From Dipylidium caninum (lineage: Eukaryota; Platyhelminthes; Cestoda; Cyclophyllidea; Dipylidiidae): a stretch of 64,000 nucleotides of DNA. The notes under the pieces were generated by a model. The model did not search any database, had not been told where the DNA came from, and saw nothing but the letters and a program-made list of their open reading frames with translations. Position 1 is the first letter of the stretch; every line of letters starts with the position of its first letter. The DNA is taken from assembly GCA_017562135.1 (NCBI GenBank), contig QEYB01001497.1, forward strand, positions 415,197 through 479,196, read 5' to 3'. The translations under genes and the position numbers were made by a program. Positions 25,301 to 34,991 of this stretch are shown here, one piece after another.

Positions 25301-28300
25301 GTTTAAGGTGAAGGTCTCGAGGTTGGAGAAACACACCAAGTACGTCATGATGTTGGAGATCGCGGCTGCCGATGACTGTCGGTACAAGTTTCACAATAAT
25401 CAGTGGATGGTGGCGGGAAAAGCCGATCCTGAAATGCCCAAACGTATGTATATTCACCCCGATTCGCCAGCCACAGGAGAACAGTGGATGCTGAAAGTCA
25501 TCTCCTTCCATAAACTCAAACTCACCAACAATATTTCGGATAAACACGGCTTTGTGAGTTGTTGCCCCTCATTTTAGCATGTTTGAACCGCACTCCTGGC
25601 GGGTGGTGGTGGAAGTCTTCCCCTTGAACCTCGTGAAAACCTCAATCACTCGGATATATCCGAGATTCAATCGTCGGCAATTTGTAGGAGACTTAACCAT
25701 TCCACTTCATTGCGAGACATGGTTCCTCTCACGGCTCAGCACTCAGTTGCACACTTTCGTCGGGTGGACGCCTCCGCCTTCCACGAGTTGGCTCCCTGTG
25801 CAGCCTCGAACTAAGTCGGAACCTCTTTCCTCGCGGTGCACTTCAGCGTAACCGCAATCCGAGAGACTCCGAGGGGGAATGAGAGTCAGCCGGTTGTTTA
25901 TAATGATGGGAATTCCTCGACTTCACCACAGTCACAGTCGCCATTTCGGCATTTGTTCGCTGAACCCTTCGATTTATTTCTCATCCACTTCAGCCAGTTG
26001 GCTAGCGAGGGGAAGGGTTTAAAGTGTCTGGAATAAGTGAGAAGGAAGGGCTTTTGTTTAAATGGTGTTGGAGACAAGGGAAAGAAATGCCAAGGGAGAG
26101 GGAGAGTGTCACTTGGAGGGGACAAACAGCCACTACAAATCGCGCACCTGTCTTCTAATTACAAAGGAGGCGGAGGTGGAGTCGGAGGCGAGGACTCAAG
26201 GAGGAGGAGGAGGAGGCGGAGGAGGAGGAGGAGGACATTTAATGTCCCACTTCCCTCTCTCCCGCCCTCTCTCGCCAGCTTCGCGTCTGTGTACCGGCAG
26301 ACGCGGTAGGAAGTGACAATGTGCCCACATAACGCGCCGGTGCCACGTTTTGGCGAGCGAAATTAGAGACCAGGCCAAAAGGGAGAATGTGAAAGGAGCG
26401 GCCCACCCCGTGTATTGACGGTGAGGTGGAGAGGGCGGATGGCTGGACGGGCGAGTGAGTGAGTGAATGCCCTGGCCATATGGCGCCTTTTGGGCCAGGT
26501 TCCACCCCGTCCTCCGCATACCTTGGGTTAAAACTCCCACCGCGAGATAGGTTTTTACCCAGCCTGTCCGAGACGCGTCAGGTTGCAGATCCTTCAACTT
26601 CCGCCGGACGAAACCTTTCACTGTGCTGCTCCGATCGGCGATGCGGTGGAAATGAGAATTAGTTTTAGTCGAAAAGTTGACGCTAGACACGGAGTTGGTG
26701 GGAGTGGACCACAATGATCTTCCTCTCACCTCTGACGCCCGTGTCTCGTTTTACCGACACCGTGTCTTGAGTCCTCGCTGACTCTTAGACCGCAGAACTC
26801 GTGGTGTTGAGAGACTTCTCTCGGTGCCGACAGCGGACGGGGGATGGCTACGTTACCCTCTTTGTCTTTTGGGCATTTCCATAGACTATCCTCAATTCAA
26901 TGCACAAATATCAGCCCCGTTTCCACTTGATCAAGGCGAAAGACGTAATTCGACTGCCATACTCCACTTTCCACTCCTTCTCCTTCCCAGAGACCGTCTT
27001 CATCGCCGTCACTGCCTACCAGAACGAAATGGTAATGTTTGTCTAGTATTATCCCATCCGTCACATATGTGTGACGTTTTGTAAAAGTCGACATGTGGAT
27101 GGTTTTCATCCCCGAGGCCTCCGGCGTTGAAAAATATTCCAAATTTCATCCTCACTCGGTCTTTGTTTTGCAAATGCCTCGTATGACTGCCTCCCACTAA
27201 CGGGGAAATCGTGTATCCCTTTCAGATAACACAGCTTAAAATAGACCACAACCCTTTCGCGAAGGGCTTCCGGGACACCGGTGGTGGCAGACGCGAGAAA
27301 AAGTAAGTTCATTGCTCGTCTGCGAGGGATGGTAAAGGTGTAGTGGACTGTACACAAAGACCGGAATGGGAATACAGAGAGTGAATGATTTGGACGGGAG
27401 GTTAAGGACAGTCTGAATACTCGCCGACCTGGCTGAGACTGGACGGCTGAGACGGGACAGAAGTAGACTTGACGGTTTAGCAATTTTTACTCCGGTCTTC
27501 CACTCTATCACCTGCTGGCTTAACAAAAAGTATCCAGTTGGAATTGGACGTCAGTGTTAACTTGTTCTCTGCTTCTCCTTCAGGCGGCAGGGTGGAAAGG
27601 CACGTCTGCACACTCCACCACGTGGATTTTACCGCAACGTCACACAGAAGGTTGAAAGCATCACCCACAGTACTAACAGCTGCTGTTCAGACTCCGAGAT
27701 GGACGAATTGGAGAGGACTTGCAGAGCCGACGTCAGGTTATCCGCCAAGGTGTCCCAGACACTCCCACCTCCCCGTTATGGTAAGGTCACCCGCGGGAGG
27801 AGAGAAAGGGGGGCGGCGGGGGGAGGCAACACTCGTCCTCTCTCTCTCCCCCACCCTAACAGGGTACATCGTTTTGGCACCAAGCAGCTGTTTCCTCCGT
27901 CGCCTTCCCCCCCTTCCCCCTCGGGCCCCTTTTCCGCCACCTCGAGAGACAAAATACTTCGCTTAGTTTAGCATCTGTCGAAATGCCTGCCACCATTCTT
28001 GCGTAGCCGTAGTCTCACTGTCTGTCTGGTCTCACCAAGAGTGTTTCGAGAATGGCGATTGGAGGGTTATTCACTTGTCCCTCGCCACGCTATTAGAGGA
28101 GGATCGTAATTTTGAGGTGGCTTGTAAGTCTGGCAGGAGTTTGCTGGCGCCAGGATGTTGATTTCACTGGAAGTTCTGTGCCAGTGCGACAAATGCGTCG
28201 CTCACTGCCTTCACCTGTCACCCGCCATTCTCCTTTCTGCCTCCCCCTCCCCCCCCCCCCCCCCCGCCGCGGACCACGGCCTGACCGGTTCCGCGGACAA

Positions 28301-29523
28301 GGCGTTGCGACACGAACGAAGAGTCATCACACCACACCGATTCGGTCGCCTCGGCTCCCTCCAACCCGCAGAGATTCGGATTGTTTGTCAAATACCGCCG
28401 ATGTGTAGCCTATTTGCGGCATTGCTCACAGAGCCGTGATGTCAACTGGGGGAGTAGAGCCATATGGGCAATGTGGAACACGGTAACATGTGGGCTCACA
28501 TAAATATCCTCGTTCAGTCACTCAGTCGCTCACTCACTCACTCACTCAAGCATTATATGCATAATGAAACTACCTGACAGATTGTCGTTGTGGTTATCTG
28601 TTAGACGATACACACACTAAATGGGGAAAAAAATTATATTTGCCTTAGCAACTACCGGTCGAATAAAGGAGCATGAAGAAGCCTCGTGGGGAGCGCCACG
28701 TTGACCAGGCGGGGAGCGGGCGAGGGGAACGTAGGGTGGAGGGACACCAATTAGTTGACCCCCGCCGCCCCAACGTCATCACTTGACAACTCGAACCGTT
28801 GTGTGTGTGTGGCTAGACAGGTGTCTCGCGTTTATCAGAGGAGAGTGAGAAGGGAGAGGCACGGGGCGAGCCAATGTGGAGGAGATCGCCCTCGAAGATA
28901 AAGTCCTTCTAATGGCCTGGTAACCGATTTATTCACATGTTCCGACGTAAATCAGTGCTAAACTACACATACCGCATAAATTAATCGGAGGAGTTACACG
29001 AAAGAAGTGGGGATAATCCGTTGATTTGCCCTATTTCATTTATCCAGATTTCCGAGAGCCGCAGAGCAATGCCTACCTCCAGGCGTCCAAGTGTACACCA
29101 CCATTGATCTCCCACGGTGGGAAAAAACGAAGTCGTTTGGAAAGTGAAAGTTTTCCCATGGTGACTTTGCCTTCCCAATGGTTACAAACGGGCGCCCCGC
29201 CGATTCACGGCATTACCAATCTCTTTAAGAGCATCTGTCCTTGGCTCGATAACCCTTACAATATGGCCTACATTCCAATTCCTCCGCCGCATGTCATCAT
29301 CTCCTCCCTGTCCCGCGGCACGTCGGCGCTGGAGGGGGGAAGGGAGGAGAGCGATGTGGATGAGATTACCGTGGAACGAGCCTCACCACTGAGTTCCCAG
29401 TCGATAGGCGAGAAGACGAGTCCTGTGACAAGTAGCAACAGCGGTAGCAGTAGCAATAGCAACAATGGAAGCGGTGGTGGCGGTGGTGGCAATAGCTTCT
29501 CGATTTCTGCCCTCACTAGCTAA
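22399..29523 (+). CDS. T-box transcription factor, TBX2/3 subfamily, 6 exons
   Basis: Exons 22399-22697, 25286-25553, 26885-27031, 27226-27302, 27584-27780 and 29048-29523 join in frame to 487 residues. The T-box DNA-binding domain spans about residues 72-262. [97 protein letters not shown] and [11 protein letters not shown] match TBX2/TBX3 (optomotor-blind group) better than other T-box classes. A lysine/arginine stretch follows the domain. The N-terminus has an alanine-rich stretch. The C-terminus (about 455-485) is a Ser/Asn/Gly-rich simple sequence before SISALTS. The protein is shorter than vertebrate TBX2/3 (about 700 residues), and I could not identify the C-terminal repression domain. 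It is a nuclear regulator of patterning and cell fate in animals. Intron 1 is 2.6 kb. The start codon is the first ATG of the open frame; an upstream untranslated exon is possible. Confidence 0.93.
25082..25112 (+). other. G-quadruplex-type cluster in T-box intron 1
   Basis: GGGGCGGGACGGGACGGG continues as two more G runs with AC linkers, giving at least five G-tracts. It lies about 175 nt before exon 2 of the T-box gene on the coding strand, so it would also be present in the pre-mRNA. Confidence 0.5.
26190..26236. repeat. (GGA)n tract with one GACTC interruption
   Basis: GAGGACTCAAGGAGGAGG and following GGA/GCGGA units in T-box intron 2. It is a small inverted-orientation relative of the large CTC tract at 47866, including its characteristic GAGTCC interruption. 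Confidence 0.7.
27059..27076. promoter_or_regulatory. palindrome CGTCACA-TATG-TGTGACG
   Basis: Seven-base arms are exact inverted repeats around a 4-nt spacer, 28 nt into T-box intron 3. Same architecture as 15095 and 48861. Confidence 0.45.
28248..28265. repeat. poly-C run
   Basis: A homopolymer run of about 18 C within T-box intron 5. Length may be affected by sequencing. Confidence 0.7.
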
Positions 29524-29855
29524 CTAATACTTATATGACTAGAGCGGGAGATTAATGATACTGTGATCAGCTTCTTTTTTTATTCTCTATTTGTCCTGCC
29601 TTCTCCCTCTGTAACACACCTGTACCCATCCGCTCCCTCCGCCCCCTCCGCCCGCCCGCCCACGCACATACAAACACACACAAACATACACACACAAGTA
29701 TGTGACCGATCGAGTGGCACTCTGGGAAGGTGCCATCTTCTGTTACAATCAGTGGAATTCTAGTTTACGCTCAGTTGTGTGTCTACTAGTGGGGAGGCAC
29801 AGATTGCTGTTAAAGACTGGCATAAAATATGATTGTTAGATTTAAATTTATGACA

Positions 29856-29861
29856 AATAAA
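29856..29861 (+). promoter_or_regulatory. polyadenylation signal for the T-box gene
   Basis: AATAAA about 330 nt beyond the stop codon, within an AT-rich stretch. Confidence 0.5.
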
Positions 29862-30816
29862 AGGAAATTGAGGGGACGAGGTGAATATTAGGAATCGACA
29901 AAGCTATTACATTTTGAGGCAATGTAACAACTTCTTGTTAAGGCGAAATGATACGTGAAGGGAAGTACACAAACTGCCACCCTTCTCAAGTTCAGTCTAC
30001 TCAGCCTTATTATCGTCATCGTATACGTGAGACAAAAGGTAAGACTCTCGCCTAAGTTTGGGGCCATCTATTTATTCCGCGTCTCACAATGATTAATCAC
30101 TTGGTGTGCAATATTATATTTTAATCTTGTGTATCAGTATGTCTGAGCTACGTTCATGCAGAGTTTTGGGACAACTCATGCTACACAATAGAGGAATAGG
30201 ATATAATGCCCTGAAATAGCCGACTAAGTCTTCGAAAAAGATAAATTTTGAGAGGGCGTGGTGTAATCAACGTTAGAAATGGTACAGGCATGGCTGTGTG
30301 AAAGAGGACAGGATGAATATCATTCCCATGTAGGAATTTTGAAAATTGTTTCCTTCATATTCTTCATGTTTCCTGTTAAAGAAGCACAAGAGTATCATTC
30401 AGACTGCCAGAGTACATGACTTGGAGATGTTTACGTGAGTGCGGCGGGGGCTTGATTTTGTCAATATAAACTTCCCTGCCCGAACAGTTTATTAGAATGG
30501 AGAAAAGAGTCTTAATATCCCAGGTACACCAAAGACGTAAAACACGCTTCTCGTAAGATGTGTTATAATTGGCGGAAGGATTTTGAAGATTATTTCCGAA
30601 TGGGTTTTTGCTACAACTGCGAAAATAAATAATTTTCCCAATTCCTCATTGTTCAAGTTTATGTATAAAAAAATTTTTTTTGGTCCAAATTTATTTGTGG
30701 GTTATGGGATCCTTATTTGCAGGAAACTTTCCAAACCACTGCAAACTGTAGATTGTCTTTACAATCCGTTTTAATCAGTACCGTCTCGCTAAAAGTCAAG
30801 GTCTGGACATGCGAGG
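29862..30816. other. intergenic, AT-rich
   Basis: Contains no convincing coding sequence. A 63-codon ORF at 30583 is low-complexity and unsupported. It presumably holds the promoter of the next gene. Confidence 0.5.
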
Positions 30817-32000
30817 ATGATTTCTCCTGTCTGTGTTTCCGAATGTCCGGCGGCTGTCGATGCCTTGGAGCGTGAACTAAACAGACTTTCTCTCGAAATT
30901 AGACCGGAAGTTGTTGAAATTACAAGGAGAGATAATACGGTCAATGTTGATTTTCGCTTCTGTGGTCGGGAAACGAACCCCAAAAGTAAAGAACGTGTGT
31001 TCTTCAATGAATTTTAGTAAGAGCCGTTTACCAAAACGAGACAACAGAACCAGAGGTCTATACTGATCAAGCCGACTGGTATAACTTTAATCTACAGGAG
31101 TATAAGGTAATACAGGCTTTTTTTCAATACAAACGTTTCCAAGAGTTTCTACGAAAAGCCCAACGATGTCCTCACGTGGACAATAGAACTGGAGTTGAGA
31201 AAAGCTCTAGAGAAATTCCTCCATACCACATCCATATCTGCAGGTGTTCTCGATTTCATTCTGCGAAAGAGAGAGAATTCATCCGTTATAGTTGAACAGT
31301 CGAAAGTATTTCTAGTAGCTCATTTTCCCATTTCATGCAGATTTTCATAAACCTCTTCATAAACGGATATCATATTGAATATGAGATGGGGCCAGACGCG
31401 GATGTTAATATGGTTATTTCGCAGATTGACAAAAAGGAGTGTGTTTCATTATAACTTATCTAGCCCCGTTAAGGTCGCCTCCCTTGAATATGAAAATCCC
31501 ATTAGCATGTCTGACTGACTTCGTAGACATCGCAGAACATCACGTCCGCGGAATGGAGGATGCCGTTGATCTGGCAAATGAAGTGTTGCGACGAATATCC
31601 AATGTATTCTACTTCATAGATCTGTCTCCTCACTTCCCATATGCCAAACTTTCTTTAAATCGTGTGATTTTCACAGGTCAGCGATTCACCTCTATACATA
31701 GGTCGTATGATTGGCTCTGGTTTCTTTTTTCTTTTTTAATGTTTTATTGGCAGCTTAAAGTACAGACAACTTTTAATGGTATTATATGATGTTTAAAAGT
31801 CCACGTAGACCGAATTGATGATGTTGAAAAGTCTAAGAGATTTGCCTGATGCTTCAGCGTAACTTTTTTATTTTATAGTTTCACTGAACGACGATTATGC
31901 GAGTATGAGGATTTCATCGGGTGGAAGAAAATTTGATTATCCCCTAGAAAATCTGGTTATTGATGAAGTGGAACGCCGAATCAGGGAATTCCTCTCATAA
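30817..32000 (+). CDS. unrecognised conserved-looking protein, 280 residues, 6 exons
   Basis: Exons 30817-30985, 31018-31106, 31144-31305, 31341-31438, 31474-31676 and 31879-32000 join in frame to 280 residues ending REFLS. The first four introns are 32, 37, 35 and 35 nt; the last is 202 nt. An in-frame TAA lies upstream of the ATG at 30817, which supports that start. Visible segments are an N-terminal helix (DALERELNRLSLEIR), a probable helix ELELRKALEKFLHTT, the beta-like GYHIEYEMGPDADVNM, the helix EDAVDLANEVLRRIS and a final ENLVIDEVERRIREFLS. I saw no signal peptide, membrane span or motif that names a family. The exon 4/5 junction is the least certain. Coding status rests on consistent phases and protein-like composition, not on a homologue. 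Confidence 0.6.
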
Positions 32001-33645
32001 AGATAACTCTACGTAAAGTTCATTAAAACTTAATTGATATTACTTCCTGTTTTTTTAACACTTCATTCTATACTGTCCCCTTAGCTTCTTTGTCTCGCCT
32101 TCGTAGGTCTAACTTGATTTTGTGAAAATGTTATCCTGTACTGCGCTCTTGTGTACACGTCTTGAGATAGGCAGATGCGCACTGCGCACCTACGAACGCA
32201 GTTAATACGCACTTGATTAGATGGTATCAATATTGCTGTTGTTGGAAAATTATAACAGTGTTATGTTGACGCTCGACGAGTTTTTACGATGCAAAACAAG
32301 GCAACTTCTATGCAAGAAGTAGGCGGATTAGGGTTGTGACAGTTATACATTAAGTGAAAGGTCTGATCAGTGCTGTGTATTAACGGACCGAAATAGAGGA
32401 GCTATGGAGTATCTTGGTTGTAGGGGGAGCATTTGCGGAACGCGTGAGCAATCGTGGTGCTCTGACGGATTCTGGAACCCATCCGATGGTGGTTCACATT
32501 CTACCGCCCCAACATTATGGTTACCATTTTGAGAGATTCTGCATTTTTGTGTTGTCAGTGACCATGCACACTTTTAATTGAGATAGCCAGGTTAAATAGT
32601 TGTGTCGATGTTTTGTAGTGTCGCTTTCACGCCTTTGTGTTATCTGAAAGATAACAGATTGGACTTTTACCACTTTTGAATTGATCATTTCAAAAAAATG
32701 CGTTTTTCTGGCTTCCGAGATATAATGTGAGGATGAAACATGAGCATTATTAATTATGTATCATTTAGTCCTGGAGGTTATTGCCCGATATGAAGAGAAG
32801 AATTTACAGGAAATGTAGGTAAATTTCTAGAGACACCAATTTGCCCTTGCCTTGCGATGACTTGCAATGCTGGGTAGTACTTGGTAACACTGAAGTCCAA
32901 CCGAAGGGGAAGGGGATCAATGCTCAGAAATCCGGTTTGGTAGGGTGTAGGGAGCGAAGTTATGTACTTGTCTGCTTCTGTTCCAACCTCGGGGTCAACC
33001 TCTCGACTTACTAGCGTGAATTGTGAACTTGATTGTAAATAAACACTAGCAGCTGTCTCCATATGCATCTGCAGGGTTCTGCACATTTACGAAAACGTAG
33101 CTTTACCACTTCGCGGTGGACTGGTCAATAAGGCATCGTATGTTATAGATTTTGTAAACCAGAGTACTGTTCATGCGGGTGCCAAAAAATGTGATCTCCG
33201 CGCAATTGTGCTAGATATATAGGGAGCCGTTATGAAGTTACTGATTTTAGCCGATCGCAAAGTGTGGAATATCCTGCAATCAAAGTGGAAATATTGTATA
33301 AAGGTACATAAGTAAAACAATTCCTCATCATACGATTTTCAGCTGAGTCACCGGGATGATTCACAAATATGGCAACGAAGGAGAAACTCACATTTGGGGG
33401 CAGTTTATGCTTATTTAATGCTGCTGTCTGCTGATTAAAAAGTATTTCGAGCTTAATCCATCTACAGTTTTACTGCAAAGCCGCGAACGTTAATTCACAT
33501 ACATATGTGACAAACTTTGCTTGTCAAATTAAAATTGCTCAAGTCGTTTTCCTAAATGGATACTGTGGGGATTCATGAACGCGATACTGCCTTTCTTTTA
33601 ACGAATCGCTGCCCATCCGCAGTGCTCAAGAAGCGGATTCCGGGG
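32001..33645. other. intergenic; one orphan minus-strand ORF
   Basis: Mostly AT-rich. A 102-codon minus-strand frame at 32778-33086 (contains PLPLRLDFSVTKYYP) has an acceptor-like CCCTGCAG before ATGCATATGGAG. It could be a terminal exon, but no partner exons or family were found. At 33494-33511 there is an imperfect TTCACA-TACATA-TGTGAC relative of the recurrent palindrome, with a 6-nt spacer. Confidence 0.35.
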
Positions 33646-34480
33646 ATGCTCCGGTCGTGTCTTGTCTTGTTGCTGCTAACGGTTGCCCCCCTTTGTTATT
33701 CTTTCCAGAAGTAACTAATTCACTTAGCGCATGATTTTGTAGATTGAGAGGAGCGCTCTCTGGCGGCGATGACTTTATATATTTCAATTTCTCTTGTCTC
33801 GCTTTTTTCGCTCGTGAAATTAATATGTTTATAAATACGAACCCGCCCACAAATCACACTTTAGAACCGAAAAATCCCGTCGGGTCGTGTGGTGCAGGAG
33901 ACATAGCATCGCTGTCCTTTGTCTCAGACGTTAACTCATCGACTATATCATCAGTCAATATCTCGTGAGTTCTTGTGTTGCAATATCATGGTTGTAGCTT
34001 CGAATTTGCCTCGGATAAATCAGGCTTTTGGAGACTGGATCGTTTTAACGGGAGTTTGATGGTAACGTCCATAAACTGCTAATGGACTGGCCTGCGCCAC
34101 CAGTCGCAGTAGGCTTCAAATGCTCTGATACGGGGCGTATAATTGCCGTCAACTCGACTCCTCTTGTCGAATTTTCTTTCCTAGGCCTTCAGGTATCTAT
34201 AGTTTCCCCTCACTTGAGCTGATTCCTTGTCAATCATCCACAAAATCTGTCCTGGTTTTGTCTGTAGGTTCAGCCTTTTGGAATTACCGGTGGCATCTTT
34301 ACTGAGGCTACGGATTGTGTTGGATTCATCTCAACCGACATTTTCTCCAACCTTATTGTCATATTCCTTCTGCTCGGTATCCTTACTTACGGTTTGGTTA
34401 TGGTGATGGGTATACAGACAAACGATTCTTTCGACGACCCAAAACACAAGATGATTCAAATCGGCGGAACTGCTGACTAA
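33646..34480 (+). CDS. ATP6AP1: V-ATPase accessory subunit S1 (Ac45), compact form
   Basis: Exons 33646-33710, 33743-33964, 33998-34053, 34104-34192 and 34268-34480 join to 214 residues. The N-terminus MLRSCLVLLLLTVAPLCYSF is a clear signal peptide. The lumenal part contains GFWRLDRFN and VGFKCSD. The last exon carries FTEATDCVGFIS, a hydrophobic helix (NLIVIFLLLGILTYGLVMVM) and the cytosolic tail TNDSFDDPKHKM, matching the ASDCAGF-TM-DRFDD signature of animal ATP6AP1. The family binds the V0 sector, helps assemble and sort the proton pump in the secretory pathway, and spans the membrane once. The protein is under half the length of the human one (470), lacking the N-terminal region that is cleaved off elsewhere. 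Introns 1-3 are 32, 33 and 50 nt. The third uses a weak GTTTGA donor chosen because it alone preserves frame. It converges with WDR83. Confidence 0.82.
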
Positions 34481-34991
34481 CGCTATTACTCTTTTTTTAT
34501 TGACATCATCCACACAAATGCCAGTCCTCCACTGCTTTGTTGTCCTCTTGATCTCGTTGTACATTCCTTCTACTCTCACTATATTGTCTACTTGAGCCAT
34601 TTCCTGATTTTTATTAATCAAGTCTCAGGCTTTCTTGTAGTCAACAAAACATTTTCCCCTCGCTCCAGGCTAGTCCACCTGACAATTCCTTGCTACCACC
34701 AGTTTTGGTGAGTGACTACGTACATATCTCGCAATTTGACCACGCCAGTTATCAAGTGACATTTCTGCTGTTTTCCATCGGTTGCAGGATCGTGTTATCA
34801 TCAAACTGGGCTTAGTTGTCGCCGGAGTCCTGATAATACCAACCTCGAAGTGGTGATGAGGAGAATATTATATTACAATTAGGCCACAGAGTTTGGGGAG
34901 CAGAGGCGAGGAGATGCTTAGGTTCGTTCCATGAGGCGGTGGTGATCATGAGAACCGGAGTCCTGAGTGTAGAGTCGAGGTGGTTTTCATC
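34481..34991. other. shared 3' region of convergent genes
   Basis: About 0.5 kb separates the stop codons of ATP6AP1 (+) and WDR83 (-). No AATAAA was noted on either strand near the stops. The minus-strand open frame 34331-34621 is antisense to the ATP6AP1 last exon and is not considered a gene. Confidence 0.5.

Noticed and set aside
34331..34621. 96-codon minus-strand ORF
   Set aside because: Antisense to the ATP6AP1 terminal exon, where homology clearly supports the plus strand.
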